This document shows, in pieces, positions 28,818 through 38,439 of a stretch of DNA of 64,000 nucleotides (its first letter is position 1; each line of letters opens with the position of its first letter). The DNA lies in the NCBI RefSeq assembly GCF_041902385.1, contig NZ_CP169244.1:2914001-2978000 (forward strand), given 5' to 3'. A model generated the notes under the pieces. It saw only the letters and a program-made list of their open reading frames with translations. It was not told the DNA's origin and did not search any database. The translations under genes and the position numbers were made by a program. Source of the DNA: Arcticibacter sp041902385. Its GTDB lineage: Bacteria; Bacteroidota; Bacteroidia; Sphingobacteriales; Sphingobacteriaceae.

Positions 28818-30139
28818 ATGGACGGATTGGTTATGGCTGGCCAGCTTCTGCTGGGGCTCTCAATTTTAATTATATTACACGAACTCGGACACTTCCTGGC
28901 TGCAAGAGCCTTTGGGATTAAGGTCGAGAAGTTCTATCTTTTTTTGACGCCTGGGGTTTTAAACTCTTCTCCTTTAAATATAAAGACTGCGAATATGGAA
29001 TTGGCTGGCTGCCGCTCGGCGGATATGTCAAGATAGCGGGCATGATTGATGAATCGATGGATACCGAACAACTTTCCGGCCCTCCCCAGCCCTGGGAATT
29101 CAGATCTAAACCGGCTTGGCAACGTTTAATCGTTATGCTCGCCGGGATAGCTGTTAATATTGTTCTCGGAATCTTTATCTTCTGGATGATCACCTTCAAG
29201 GCAGGTGAGACTTACATACCGAATGACAAGCTTGTAGATGGGATTGTTCCCGGAAAGATCGGGAAATCAATCGGCTTGCAAACGGGAGACCGGATATTAG
29301 CAGTTAATGGGGTTGAAATAAAGCGATTTGATGAGATCACTAGCTCTAAGGTCCTCCTTGGTGGCGCTGAGCTGCAGGTAAGCAGAAACGGTGAAAATAG
29401 GGTGATCCATGTGCCGGGTAATATTTTGGAGCAAGTGGCCGACTATGGTGTCGGCGAGTTCCTTCTGCCGCGTGAAACACTAAACCGGGTGAATGAGGTA
29501 TTGCCTAAGGGGAACGCAAGTGCCGCCGGCTTTGAAAGCGGTGACAGCATCCTGAGCGTGAATAGCAAGCCTATTCGTTTCTTTGATGAGTTTCAATCGG
29601 CGCTGGTACCTAATAAAGGCAAAAAGGTAAGTGTGAACGTCTGGCGCAAGGGACAGGTGTTAACCTTAACTCCGACGGTGAACCAGGAAGGACTAATTGG
29701 GATCTCGCTGAACCGCAATATTCCGACAGAGACAATCAAGCACGGTCTTGGTGCTTCATTGCCTATCGGCGCATCAAAAGCCTGGGGACTCTTCACCGAC
29801 AATGCCAAAGGTCTTGGAAAGGTGGTGACTGGGCAGGTAAAGGCGAATAAGGCATTTACAGGGCCTGTGGGTATTGCCAATATGTTTGGGAGTACTGTCG
29901 ATTGGCTTAAGTTCTGGACGCTTGTAGGGCTGCTTTCGATGGCCCTGGCGCTCATGAACCTATTGCCGATCCCTGCTCTCGACGGCGGGCACGCTCTGTT
30001 TCTGCTGATCGAGATGATTAAAGGAAAGCCGCTAAGCGACAAGTTTATGGAACGTGCTCAGATCGTAGGCTTTTGCATTATCGTCGCTCTGATGGTATTC
30101 GTGCTCGGGAATGATATTATTAAATACGTTATTAAGTAG
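28818..30139 (+). CDS. rseP: RseP-type site-2 zinc metalloprotease (M50); frame broken at a T7 run
   Basis: The repaired protein has 440 residues. The intramembrane zinc motif HELGH lies at about residues 21-25 in the first helix. The frame as written leaves the true one after EKFYLF. One T added to the run 28939-28945 restores FFDAWGFKLFS...GIGWLPLGGYVKIAGMIDE, typical of the family. Two PDZ domains follow (about 130-290), then the second active-site motif LLPIPALDGG and a final helix. RseP cleaves anti-sigma factors and leftover signal peptides in the inner membrane. It lies 32 bp downstream of dxr, a common pairing. Confidence 0.92.
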
Positions 30140-30206
30140 GACCGGTACAGGGGAGCAGAATTATCTTCAAGAGAAAGAGGGTTTTAAAAACTTCCTTAAA
30201 TATTTG

Positions 30207-30237
30207 TTGCGAATTAAACGGACTTTAAATACATTTG
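30207..30237 (+). promoter_or_regulatory. Promoter of tRNA-Leu
   Basis: TTG at 30207-30209 and TACATTTG at 30230-30237 (exact TAnnTTTG), separated by 20 nt, match the Bacteroidota -33/-7 promoter. The tRNA starts 18 bp after the -7 box. Confidence 0.75.
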
Positions 30238-30255
30238 CATCCCCGAAAGGGAAAA

Positions 30256-30339
30256 GCCGCGGTGGCGGAATTGGTAGACGCGTTGGTCTCAAACACCAAT
30301 GATTTCACGATCGTGCCGGTTCGACCCCGGCCCGCGGTA
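30256..30339 (+). tRNA. tRNA-Leu (anticodon CAA)
   Basis: 84 nt. The acceptor arm is GCCGCGG paired with CCGCGGT, ending in discriminator A. The D-loop region is TGGCGGAATTGGTAGACG, the anticodon loop CTCAAAC gives CAA, a class-II long variable arm lies around TGATTTCACGATCG, and the T-arm is CCGGTTCGACCCCGG. CCA is not encoded. It decodes UUG. Confidence 0.95.
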
Positions 30340-30484
30340 CAGATCAACAATCAGGAGGGCTGCTTAAAAAAGCGGCCCTTTTTATTGGTCACCACTCCAT
30401 TTTGACGGCCCAAGCGACAAAATTGGGTACAGATTAACAATCACCGGCCATTTTTATTAATCACTACTTGCTTTTTACGACCCA
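30336..30484 (+). repeat. Imperfect tandem duplication of the tRNA-Leu 3' flank
   Basis: GGTACAGATCAACAATCA (30336-30353, beginning inside the tRNA acceptor) recurs as GGTACAGATTAACAATCA at 30426-30443 (17 of 18 identical). The segments after it also align: 30374-30412 with 30446-30484, about three quarters identical, including TTTTTATT. The second copy lacks the terminator's left arm. It may be the remnant of a lost tandem tRNA gene or of an integration event. Confidence 0.6.
30356..30385 (+). terminator. Terminator of tRNA-Leu
   Basis: AGGGCTGCTT and AAGCGGCCCT form a 10-bp stem with one G-U pair and a four-A loop, followed by TTTTTATT, 17 bp past the tRNA. Confidence 0.88.
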
Positions 30485-30558
30485 ACCCGAACGCGTAATT
30501 TCACTTCGTTCGGTAATCCTTCCGCCTCCTGTGTTTTTTGTAACTTCGTGCACATCAT

Positions 30559-32715
30559 ATGAAGAGACTTCCGCTATTCCGAAAGCTCTTATTTTTCTTA
30601 CTTTCTGAGTACTCTACAGACGCATTGCGGGTAACCCTAACAGTGGTGCTGCCTGTAGTTCTGCTGTTTTACTTGCAGTTCCCTCAGGCGGCGATAACGG
30701 TCGGGCTTGGATCCTTGATGATCAGCCTTACGGACGCAAGCGGTTCCGTGGCAGAAAAGAAGAAAGTCTCCCTCATTAGTATTCCCGCCTTTTTTTTACT
30801 TGCGTTTGTAACTGCTCTGGCTTGGCCCTATCCTGCGATTGCCGGCTTGTTAATCGGACTTGTTGTCTTTGTATGTTCAATGCTTGTTGCTTATGGCAGT
30901 CGGTTTTCTGCCCTGGGAACCGCGGCCATTCTGTTCATGATCTTTGTTTGGGGATTTCGTCCGCAGGATGCATTTATCTTCAGCATCTCTATCCTGTTTG
31001 GAACGCTCTGGTACTATCTTGTCAGTCTGCTGCAGGCGGTCATGTTTCCGCTCCGGCCGGCGCGCCATTCTATTGGCGAATGCTTAATGGCAACCGCCGA
31101 TTTCCTCCACAGCCGAACCGCTCTTTATGACACACGTGTCCCGCTTGACGAGGTGTACAACAAGGTGCTGTCACTTCATGTCCTGGTAAGCGAAAAACAG
31201 GAGCAGGTGCGGCAATTGATATTGCGAGACCGGAAAGCCATGAGGGAGGACAACCAGGAGGGACGTACCCTTCTGCGCACTGCCGTTTATACCATCGACC
31301 TTTATGAGGAGATTAGTGCAGTTCATTACGATTATCAGCATGTAAGGGAAAAATTTAAGGTGAGCGGTGTTTTAGAGCTTGTTCGGCAGATGATTGAAAA
31401 CCTGTCAGAAGAGCTTCGAAGCCTCGGCTATGCTCTTACTAGTGGTGCCGGCTTGCCGGTGCAAAGACTTCACGACGAAGAAAGCGGGTTGCTGCACGAA
31501 AGACTGCAATATATTATAGACAGAGAGTCGTCTTCAAATGCTGCTTTTCTAAGAAAGTTACAGCGGAATATAACAGAAATTAACGACAGGATATTAGCTG
31601 TGAGGAGAGAGATCATGCGTGATCATAATCTCTTTTCTATTGAGGATGAGGCCGAGGTCGAGTACGAGCATTTTGTCAGCAGTCCTGAAACCGGGATCAG
31701 CGTTTTTTTGAACAACCTGAATTTTAAGTCGCCGGTGTTCCGGTTTTCCATTCGCGTCACCGCTGCCACTGTTTTTGCCTACCTGCTCACCGTGTTCTTT
31801 GCTTTGGGGGCCTATAGTTACTGGATATTGCTGACGGTCATCATTGTGATGCGACCTTCATTTAATCATACGCAGAAGAGGAACAGGCAGCGTTTAGGCG
31901 GCAGTTTGTTAGGTATTGCTATGGGGCTGGGATTATTGTATGCTCTTAGCAGTCCTGCCGTCATGCTTATCCTGGCCGTTTTATTACTGCTTTTGTTTTT
32001 TGCACTGAACCGAATCAATTATCTGCTCAGTGTTGTAGCCATCACCGCAATGGTTGTCCTTTGCCTGAGCATCTACACTGGATCAGGCGCAGGATTTATC
32101 TTCGAACGGCTTTACGATACGCTTCTGGGTTGTGGAATATCCTTTGTGTTTGCCTACGTTTTGCCAACCTGGGAGGCCAGAAGGCTTTCCTTCTTCATGA
32201 CGGAGGTACTGGGCGCAAACATCCGGTACTGGGAACTGTTGCGCGAGGAGATTTCGGGTCGCCCCAGAAATACTACAGCATACAAGCTTCTCAGGAAAGA
32301 AACCTATATCAGCCTCGCTAATCTCTCCGCTGCGTTTAAGGCCATGCTTGCTGAACCGAACCAGCTTACAGCAAAGGAACAGTCGGTGTTTTACTTTCAG
32401 GTCTTAAACCAGATCATGATATCTGCGGCCTCTTCTATCTTTTCCTCTTTGCAAGTAAAGGAGTTGGCTGAGGAAATAGACGAACATGAGAAGGTAATTG
32501 AACAGGTCATTGGCCTGTTAAAAAAGGGCGCTGCTTTTCTTGAGGATAACGACATTATTCTGAAAGATGAGTTGCATGTTACAGGTGATGAAGAGCCACC
32601 CGAAGCGGGTAATTGGCTAGTTAGGGTTAGCTATGAGATCCTAAACCATTCCGTTGCTATAGCAAGGGAGCAAAGCAAGGGAACTGCATCTCCATTATTT
32701 GGATTTAGGAAGTGA
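30559..32715 (+). CDS. FUSC-family (YccS/aromatic-acid-exporter-like) membrane protein
   Basis: 718 residues with the family's duplicated layout: an N-terminal membrane block of about six helices (residues 15-170), a soluble helical domain (about 175-390), a second membrane block (about 395-530, with NHTQKRNRQRLGGSLLGI between helices), and a soluble C-terminal helical domain. FUSC/YccS proteins are inner-membrane efflux-type proteins, some exporting aromatic acids. The substrate here is unknown. Its 3' end overlaps the convergent histidine kinase gene by 21 bp. Confidence 0.85.
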   Translation: MKRLPLFRKLLFFLLSEYSTDALRVTLTVVLPVVLLFYLQFPQAAITVGLGSLMISLTDASGSVAEKKKVSLISIPAFFLLAFVTALAWPYPAIAGLLIGLVVFVCSMLVAYGSRFSALGTAAILFMIFVWGFRPQDAFIFSISILFGTLWYYLVSLLQAVMFPLRPARHSIGECLMATADFLHSRTALYDTRVPLDEVYNKVLSLHVLVSEKQEQVRQLILRDRKAMREDNQEGRTLLRTAVYTIDLYEEISAVHYDYQHVREKFKVSGVLELVRQMIENLSEELRSLGYALTSGAGLPVQRLHDEESGLLHERLQYIIDRESSSNAAFLRKLQRNITEINDRILAVRREIMRDHNLFSIEDEAEVEYEHFVSSPETGISVFLNNLNFKSPVFRFSIRVTAATVFAYLLTVFFALGAYSYWILLTVIIVMRPSFNHTQKRNRQRLGGSLLGIAMGLGLLYALSSPAVMLILAVLLLLLFFALNRINYLLSVVAITAMVVLCLSIYTGSGAGFIFERLYDTLLGCGISFVFAYVLPTWEARRLSFFMTEVLGANIRYWELLREEISGRPRNTTAYKLLRKETYISLANLSAAFKAMLAEPNQLTAKEQSVFYFQVLNQIMISAASSIFSSLQVKELAEEIDEHEKVIEQVIGLLKKGAAFLEDNDIILKDELHVTGDEEPPEAGNWLVRVSYEILNHSVAIAREQSKGTASPLFGFRK

Positions 32716-34613
32716 TACAGTAAAAGTAGAGCCCTCTCCAAGCTTGCTTTCGATCTTCAGGAGTCCTTTATGTTTTAGTATCAGATCCTGACATATCATG
32801 AGACCAAAGCCGCTTCCATTTTCTCTATTGGTGCCTTTTGTTGTGAAATAAACCTTTTCCTGGATCTTGTTAATTGCCTTAGCATCCATACCTTTTCCGC
32901 TATCCTGTATATGGATGTAAAGATTATCCCCTACGCTGGCAGAAATGCGGATCCAACCATTATTCGTAAACTTGACTGCATTGGAGAGAAGGTTGCGAAA
33001 AATTACTTTTAACATTTCCTTGTCTGCGACTACGTACAATTCATCTGCTAGTTCGTTGAAAACCTTAATATTCTTTCGTTTTAAGGGCAACGCAATTTCT
33101 CCAAGGATAACGGAAACGGCTTCATTGACGTCAATTTGCTCGAAGCGGCCACTCTCTCCGTTCATTTGGCCCTTAATCCAGAACAGAAGATTGTCTAAAA
33201 GCGAAAGGGACTGTACGTATTGTCCTTCAAGATCCGAGAAAAGCGCTTCCTTTTCTTCTTTCTCCAAATCAAACTGATTAAGCATGTCGAGAATGCTTTT
33301 GGTGTTCACTAAAGGCTGGCGAAGGTCGTGTGAGACGATAGACAATAGCTTGTCTTTCATTTTATTACTGTCTTCCAGGCTTTGGTTTTGGCACGAGATG
33401 GCCCGGTTTAGCTCGTTAAGTGATTCGATGTTCTGTTCAATTACTCTGTTTTTGTCAGAAAGCTCCCGACTGAAGAGTTTCACCTTTTTATACTCTTTAT
33501 ACCAGAAATAACTGAGTATTATGAATATGGAGGCACCTACACACGCAAGGACCATAACAAGCGTGAAGTATACCGTTTTATTCCGCGCCGCTACTGCTGT
33601 TTTCTCTGCCTCCAGTTGCTTTATGTACTGTTCTTTTAGAATATCGAGAAAGTTTAAAGCGTAGTTTTTTTCTCTGCTATTCAGTATCTCCTGGTACCGG
33701 ATCAGCTCTTGTTGCCAATGTATTACTTGAGTTAAATCTCCTTTTTTTGGTAGATCGAGCAGAGGGACCGAATAGCCTCGATGCAGATTTTTATAGACGA
33801 GATCGACTTTCCTCCCGTAAATGCCGCCTTGGAGAACGCAATAGCATCTCGGAAACTTCCTTCTTTTTCAGCTATATCGGCGAGTTTTGTCTGGGTAAGT
33901 GCAATACTATATCTGTCATTTATTTTAATATCAAGACTAAGAGACTTTCGAAAATGATTCTTCGCCTCCAATAACTTACCTTGAGCAAGACAAAGGAGCC
34001 CCCGATTAAAGGTGGCCTTTTTTCGGCCGTAGTAATAAGCGGAGCTATTGCTAATCTCCAGGGCGTTCTCAAAGTACTTTTTTGCTGCCCGGAAGTCTTT
34101 TTGATTTAATTTAACAAGGCCCAGACTATTTAAAATGTTAACAATATCTTCTCGCCTGTTCAGCAGGATATACTTTTCAATTGCCTGGAGATATAAGCTT
34201 TCAGCATCTTTTAGTTGGTTTCCGTCGACAAGCAGGTTGCCTAACTGCTGGTTTGCTCGTGCTATATTTAAAGTGTCATTAGTGGCTCGGCTAATTTCCA
34301 GTGCCTTGTAGTAGAGAGCGAGAGCTTTTCTTTCGAACCCATTTTGCTGGTACAGGCCGGCTTCGTACAACCTGTTCGTAGCTATGCCTTTTAAATAGTT
34401 GTACTTAGTTGCAAGGGTCAGCGCCTGGTAAAGCAACCCCATCGCTTTCTCCACGTTCCGCCGTTTTACGTCAAAGGCCAGCTCATTTAGCGAGTCTACT
34501 TTTCGCGAATAGTACTTTTTATCGGGGAGAGGTATTTCGGAGGAGGACCCCAACGCTCCGAAGTGGCAAAGCAAAAAGGAACAAAAGAATAAGATATGCG
34601 CTTTGCCAAACAT
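32695..34613 (-). CDS. TPR-domain sensor histidine kinase; frame broken at a T7 run
   Basis: The written frame gives two pieces: a secreted TPR protein (34613-33732) and a kinase without its input domain. One base added to the T7 run 33742-33748 (plus strand) makes one 639-residue protein: signal peptide, about six TPR repeats in the periplasm, a linker helix, one transmembrane helix (LVMVLACVGASIFIILSYFW), a coiled coil, a HisKA domain with SHDLRQPL, and a HATPase domain with NLLSNAVKF, DSGKGMD and GSGFGLMI. This TPR-TM-kinase layout is typical of Bacteroidota. No response regulator is adjacent. Signal unknown. Confidence 0.87.
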
Positions 34614-34841
34614 TCCAGTGTTTTTGATTCGAACTTTAGTTGGTTATACGACGGGTCAGAGATATAGTTCCGAATTTTGCTCTCTTATTGAATAATTATA
34701 TCAGGAGTGCGAGTGCGAAGGCTGGCATTCTGCCTTTATTATTGTTCCATTGTTGATGCGGTGCCTATTACACTCGTTCGAATGTGAACATGAATAAAAG
34801 TTGTTAATTTGTATAAATTCCGAGAATTGGAATCTATCTGG

Positions 34842-37406
34842 ATGACATATACAAATCAGTTTTTAAATGGGGGTGGAAGAATGGGCGGTCTTATTCGTTC
34901 TGCGGATTGGGCGGCGACATCTCTGGGAACCTTTGAACAGTGGCCTGAAAGCTTGAAGTCAGCTCTCAGTATTTCTTTAAACTCCGCATTTCCAATCGCG
35001 ATTTATTGGGGGGAAACCTTCATCCTGCTTTACAATGATGCATGGAGTTCCATTCCTGGTGAAAAGCACCCCTGGTGCCTTGGAAAAGAAGGAGCTGTGG
35101 TATGGCCCGAAATATGGGATGGATTGCAGGCTGAGTTCGAATCTGTTCTGCAGAACGGTGAGTCTATCCGCCGTGACAATGCTCTGCTTCTTATGCGACG
35201 GTATGGCTATGCCGAGGAGTGCTATTTCGATTATACTCTTTCGCCTATTGTTGACATTGACGGAAAGATCGGTGGCGTTTTCAACGCAGTGATTGAAACG
35301 AGCTACAAGGTTATTAATGAGAGACGTAATGCGGTGCTCCTTCAGTTCCTGCAAGGCCAGAGCAGCGTACTTTCCGTTCAGGAGGGCGGGGCGCTGATAA
35401 GGGATATACTGGAGGGAGCAAAGTCCGATATTCCCTTTTGTGCTCTATATATCGCTACCGGCGCGCCGTACGGCGCTTTAGAGCTAATCTTTATTACTGG
35501 TATATCAGAGGGGCATGTATCTGGAGCGGAGTGGTTATTTTCGAGAGAGTTTGACGGCACAGGCTCTTATTTTATTCATGATCTTGGCCAGGTGCTCGGA
35601 GCACCGGTGTATAGTGAGCCCGGCGAAGCATGTGTGGAAGCGGTGATTGTACCCCTTGCCGCAGGCGAGGCAAAAGTACAGGGGCATATCATTTTAGGTG
35701 TATCCCCAAGAAAAAGACTTGATGATGATTATCGTCGTTTTTTAGAGACTGTAGGGCTGCATGCCGGAACGATCCTGAACAGCGGTTACGCGTATGAGCA
35801 GGGAGAATTATTAATCAGAGAACAATCTTTAAATGAAGAGCTGGCAGCCGCAAACGAAGAGTTAACTGCTATTAATGACGAGCTGCATCTCACCCAGGAA
35901 CGGCTCAATAAATTAAACATCGAGCTCGAGGAGCGCGTTAGAAACAGAACCGTTGCCCTGGCTGAAAGCGAGAGAAGATTCCGTTTTATGCTCAATGCGG
36001 TACCGCAGCAGGTTTGGACTGCCAGGCCAAACGGCTCTCTGGACTATGTAAACCAGATCGTTATCGACGACTTTGATGTCAGCGCGGAGGATGTGATGCA
36101 CTCAGGCTGGCAAAGGTTTGTGCATCCTGAGGACTGGGATGGCGCGCAGCGCGCCTGGCAGATATCTCTGGAAAGTGGAACCCCTTTTATGAGAGAGTTC
36201 AGGCTGCGGGTCTCCGGCGCCTATTTATGGCATCTTTCAAGGGCTGTGCCGTTACTGGAACATGGAAACATAACGCTCTGGATCGGGACGAATACCAATA
36301 TCGAGGTTCAGAAAAATAACGAGCAAAAGAAAGACGAATTCCTCTCTATCGCCAGCCATGAACTTAAAACGCCCCTCACCAGTATACGGGCCTTTAATCA
36401 GTTAATGGTAAGGACAAACGATGCCGAAAAATTGAAGGGGTTTGCTGAGAAATCCGCTCTCCACATTTACCGTCTCGAAAAACTGATCAGTGATCTCCTT
36501 GACGTCACGAAGATCAACGCGGGGAAAATGAACTACCTGATGCAGCTTTTTAATTTTAAGGAGATGGTTGCAAACGCCGTAGAAAGCGTGCAGCATATGA
36601 GTCCTAAGCATAAGATTGTTCTCGAAAGCACGGTCGATGTTCTGTTTAAGGGCGATCAGCTCCGGCTGGAGCAGGTAATGCATAATTTCCTTAGCAATGC
36701 CGTCAAATACTCGCCTGGCGCAAATAGGGTAATCGTACGATGTGATGTCGTCGATGGCAGCATCGTCGTTGCTGTAGAAGACTTTGGAGTCGGAATAGCG
36801 AAAAAACACCTTGACCGGCTTTTTGATCGCTATTATCGTGTAGACAATACAGCAATGCGTTTTGAAGGACTGGGGCTCGGTTTGTTTATTTCTTCAGAAA
36901 TATTAAAACGCCATAACGGAAGTTTTTGGATAGAGAGCGCGGAAGGGAAGGGGTCTATATTTTACTTCAGACTTCCGATTGAAGACCGGGACAATTCCGT
37001 CCCCCGCGTTAACAGCGAAACTTATTATGAAGACAGCAAGATTACGGTTGTTTACAATGCAGGAAAAGAGCGGATAGAAGCAACGTGGCGGGGATTTCAG
37101 GATTTAAACTCTGTGAAGCACGGCTGTATGATTATGCTGCAGATGATGAAGAGAAATCGATGCCACAAGGTTTTAAACGATAATTCGGAAGTCATGGGAA
37201 CCTGGTCGGAGGCAGCTGACTGGGGAAGGGAAGAGTGGTTCCCGATGATGCAGAGGAGCGGACTTCGGTTGTTTGCATGGATATTATCCCCGAGCTCCTT
37301 TAGTCAGATGTCAGCTCATAAAAGTGCAGAGGTTATCGAAGGAAATATAACTTTTCAGTTCTTTACCCATCGGAAAGATGCAGAAAGGTGGATTAGCAGT
37401 AAGTAA
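34842..37406 (+). CDS. Hybrid-input PAS sensor histidine kinase with a C-terminal SpoIIAA/STAS-like domain
   Basis: 854 residues from the ATG at 34842 (MTYTNQFLNGGG); a TTG 33 bp upstream is in frame but less likely. Order: an N-terminal PAS-like domain (LIRSADWAATSLGTFEQWP..., about 15-165), a GAF-like region (170-320), a coiled coil (330-385), a PAS domain (385-500), HisKA with SHELKTPL (about 510), and HATPase with NFLSNAVKYSP, DFGVGIA and GLGLGLF (to about 725). A further 130 residues resemble a small STAS/Sec14-type SpoIIAA-like domain. No membrane helix, so it is probably a cytoplasmic sensor. No response regulator is adjacent. Confidence 0.88.
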   Translation: MTYTNQFLNGGGRMGGLIRSADWAATSLGTFEQWPESLKSALSISLNSAFPIAIYWGETFILLYNDAWSSIPGEKHPWCLGKEGAVVWPEIWDGLQAEFESVLQNGESIRRDNALLLMRRYGYAEECYFDYTLSPIVDIDGKIGGVFNAVIETSYKVINERRNAVLLQFLQGQSSVLSVQEGGALIRDILEGAKSDIPFCALYIATGAPYGALELIFITGISEGHVSGAEWLFSREFDGTGSYFIHDLGQVLGAPVYSEPGEACVEAVIVPLAAGEAKVQGHIILGVSPRKRLDDDYRRFLETVGLHAGTILNSGYAYEQGELLIREQSLNEELAAANEELTAINDELHLTQERLNKLNIELEERVRNRTVALAESERRFRFMLNAVPQQVWTARPNGSLDYVNQIVIDDFDVSAEDVMHSGWQRFVHPEDWDGAQRAWQISLESGTPFMREFRLRVSGAYLWHLSRAVPLLEHGNITLWIGTNTNIEVQKNNEQKKDEFLSIASHELKTPLTSIRAFNQLMVRTNDAEKLKGFAEKSALHIYRLEKLISDLLDVTKINAGKMNYLMQLFNFKEMVANAVESVQHMSPKHKIVLESTVDVLFKGDQLRLEQVMHNFLSNAVKYSPGANRVIVRCDVVDGSIVVAVEDFGVGIAKKHLDRLFDRYYRVDNTAMRFEGLGLGLFISSEILKRHNGSFWIESAEGKGSIFYFRLPIEDRDNSVPRVNSETYYEDSKITVVYNAGKERIEATWRGFQDLNSVKHGCMIMLQMMKRNRCHKVLNDNSEVMGTWSEAADWGREEWFPMMQRSGLRLFAWILSPSSFSQMSAHKSAEVIEGNITFQFFTHRKDAERWISSK

Positions 37407-37423
37407 GTAAGTAAGTAAGTAAG
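37398..37423. repeat. Tetranucleotide repeat (TAAG)n across a stop codon
   Basis: Five to six tandem copies of AGTA/TAAG cover the last codons and stop (37404-37406) of the kinase gene. Length changes would alter only DNA past the first TAA, so no effect on the protein is expected. Confidence 0.85.
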
Positions 37424-37424
37424 G

Positions 37425-38408
37425 TTAGAAATAACATCGGTTCGTGGAGGCGGTCGTCCTGCTGCCTCTCAGGAAGATACCTACGGAGATTTCGTGCGAC
37501 CCATAGCTATAGTCGGCCAGTGAGGACAGGGAATAATCAAAGGCATAGCCTATCCGCAAGTTTTCATTTGCGAAAAACTCAAGCAGACCAAGCAAGGCCG
37601 TTGACTTCTTTAGCGGCTTATCGGGGGCTATTTTAGAATAGAGAGGTACCGAGGCCCGGTATGCGCCTCCTATCCATAGCCGCTCCCGCAATAAGACAGA
37701 AGCGTTGAAGTCAAGGCTTGCAGGAGCATGAAAGTCGCTTTTTAACAAGACCGAGGGCTTCACTTTCGTGTCGTCGTTTACTTTTATGATTCCTCCGCAG
37801 TTAAAATAATAGTGCGGCTGGGGGACAGGAACTTTATCAGTGTAATCTTTATTGAATAGCTTGGTTAAAATATTGTCCGCTGCAAAGCCAACAAACACAT
37901 TTTCGTTCGAATAAAGAATCCCTAACCTTCCTGACGGTAAAAGAACCGTATTACTTATTGTCGGCACGGTTCTATCGCCATCCCGCAAGGGATCAAGCTT
38001 CGACCCGTCGATTCCCGACTGAATAAACCCTGCTCCAACTCCGAAAGACAATCTGCTGTTTTCGTTGTGTCCCACCTGGATCCGATACGAATAACATGCA
38101 GTGGCTGAGAAAAGGTTCTGAGCGCCAACGACGTCGTTTGATAGCAGCAAGCCAAGTCCTACTTTCTTGTCATTAACGGCCCCGTCTACAGAAAAAGAGA
38201 AGTTTTCTGGTGCTCCGTCAAGTCCTGTCCACTGAGAGCGATAGAAAGAGTGGATATAAAAATCCTGTTTATATCCTGCGTACGCTGTGTTAACATAAAG
38301 ACCATTAAATGTATATTGGCTGTACTGCGCGTCCTGCTGGCCAAATAGTGGCAGTTTCAAAAGGAATGCGGTCAACGAGAGAAGTAACTGCTTTAATCTC
38401 ATAATCAT
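37425..38408 (-). CDS. PorP/SprF-family type IX secretion membrane protein
   Basis: 327 residues: signal peptide ending near LPLFGQQ, then the family start DAQYSQYTFNGLYVNTAYAGYK and a beta-barrel with alternating aromatic and polar residues. PorP/SprF proteins are outer-membrane partners of the type IX secretion system and often pair with one cargo carrying a type B C-terminal domain. The gene directly upstream encodes such a protein, so this one is probably its dedicated outer-membrane partner. The last gene of a four-gene minus-strand cluster. Confidence 0.88.
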   Translation of the reverse strand: MIMRLKQLLLSLTAFLLKLPLFGQQDAQYSQYTFNGLYVNTAYAGYKQDFYIHSFYRSQWTGLDGAPENFSFSVDGAVNDKKVGLGLLLSNDVVGAQNLFSATACYSYRIQVGHNENSRLSFGVGAGFIQSGIDGSKLDPLRDGDRTVPTISNTVLLPSGRLGILYSNENVFVGFAADNILTKLFNKDYTDKVPVPQPHYYFNCGGIIKVNDDTKVKPSVLLKSDFHAPASLDFNASVLLRERLWIGGAYRASVPLYSKIAPDKPLKKSTALLGLLEFFANENLRIGYAFDYSLSSLADYSYGSHEISVGIFLRGSRTTASTNRCYF

Positions 38409-38439
38409 AGGGTTGGTATTCGTCTCTTCTATCTAAAAA

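Noticed and set aside
37398..37423. TAAG repeat as a phase-variation switch for the kinase
   Set aside because: The first TAA stop stays in frame whatever the copy number, so the protein would not change.
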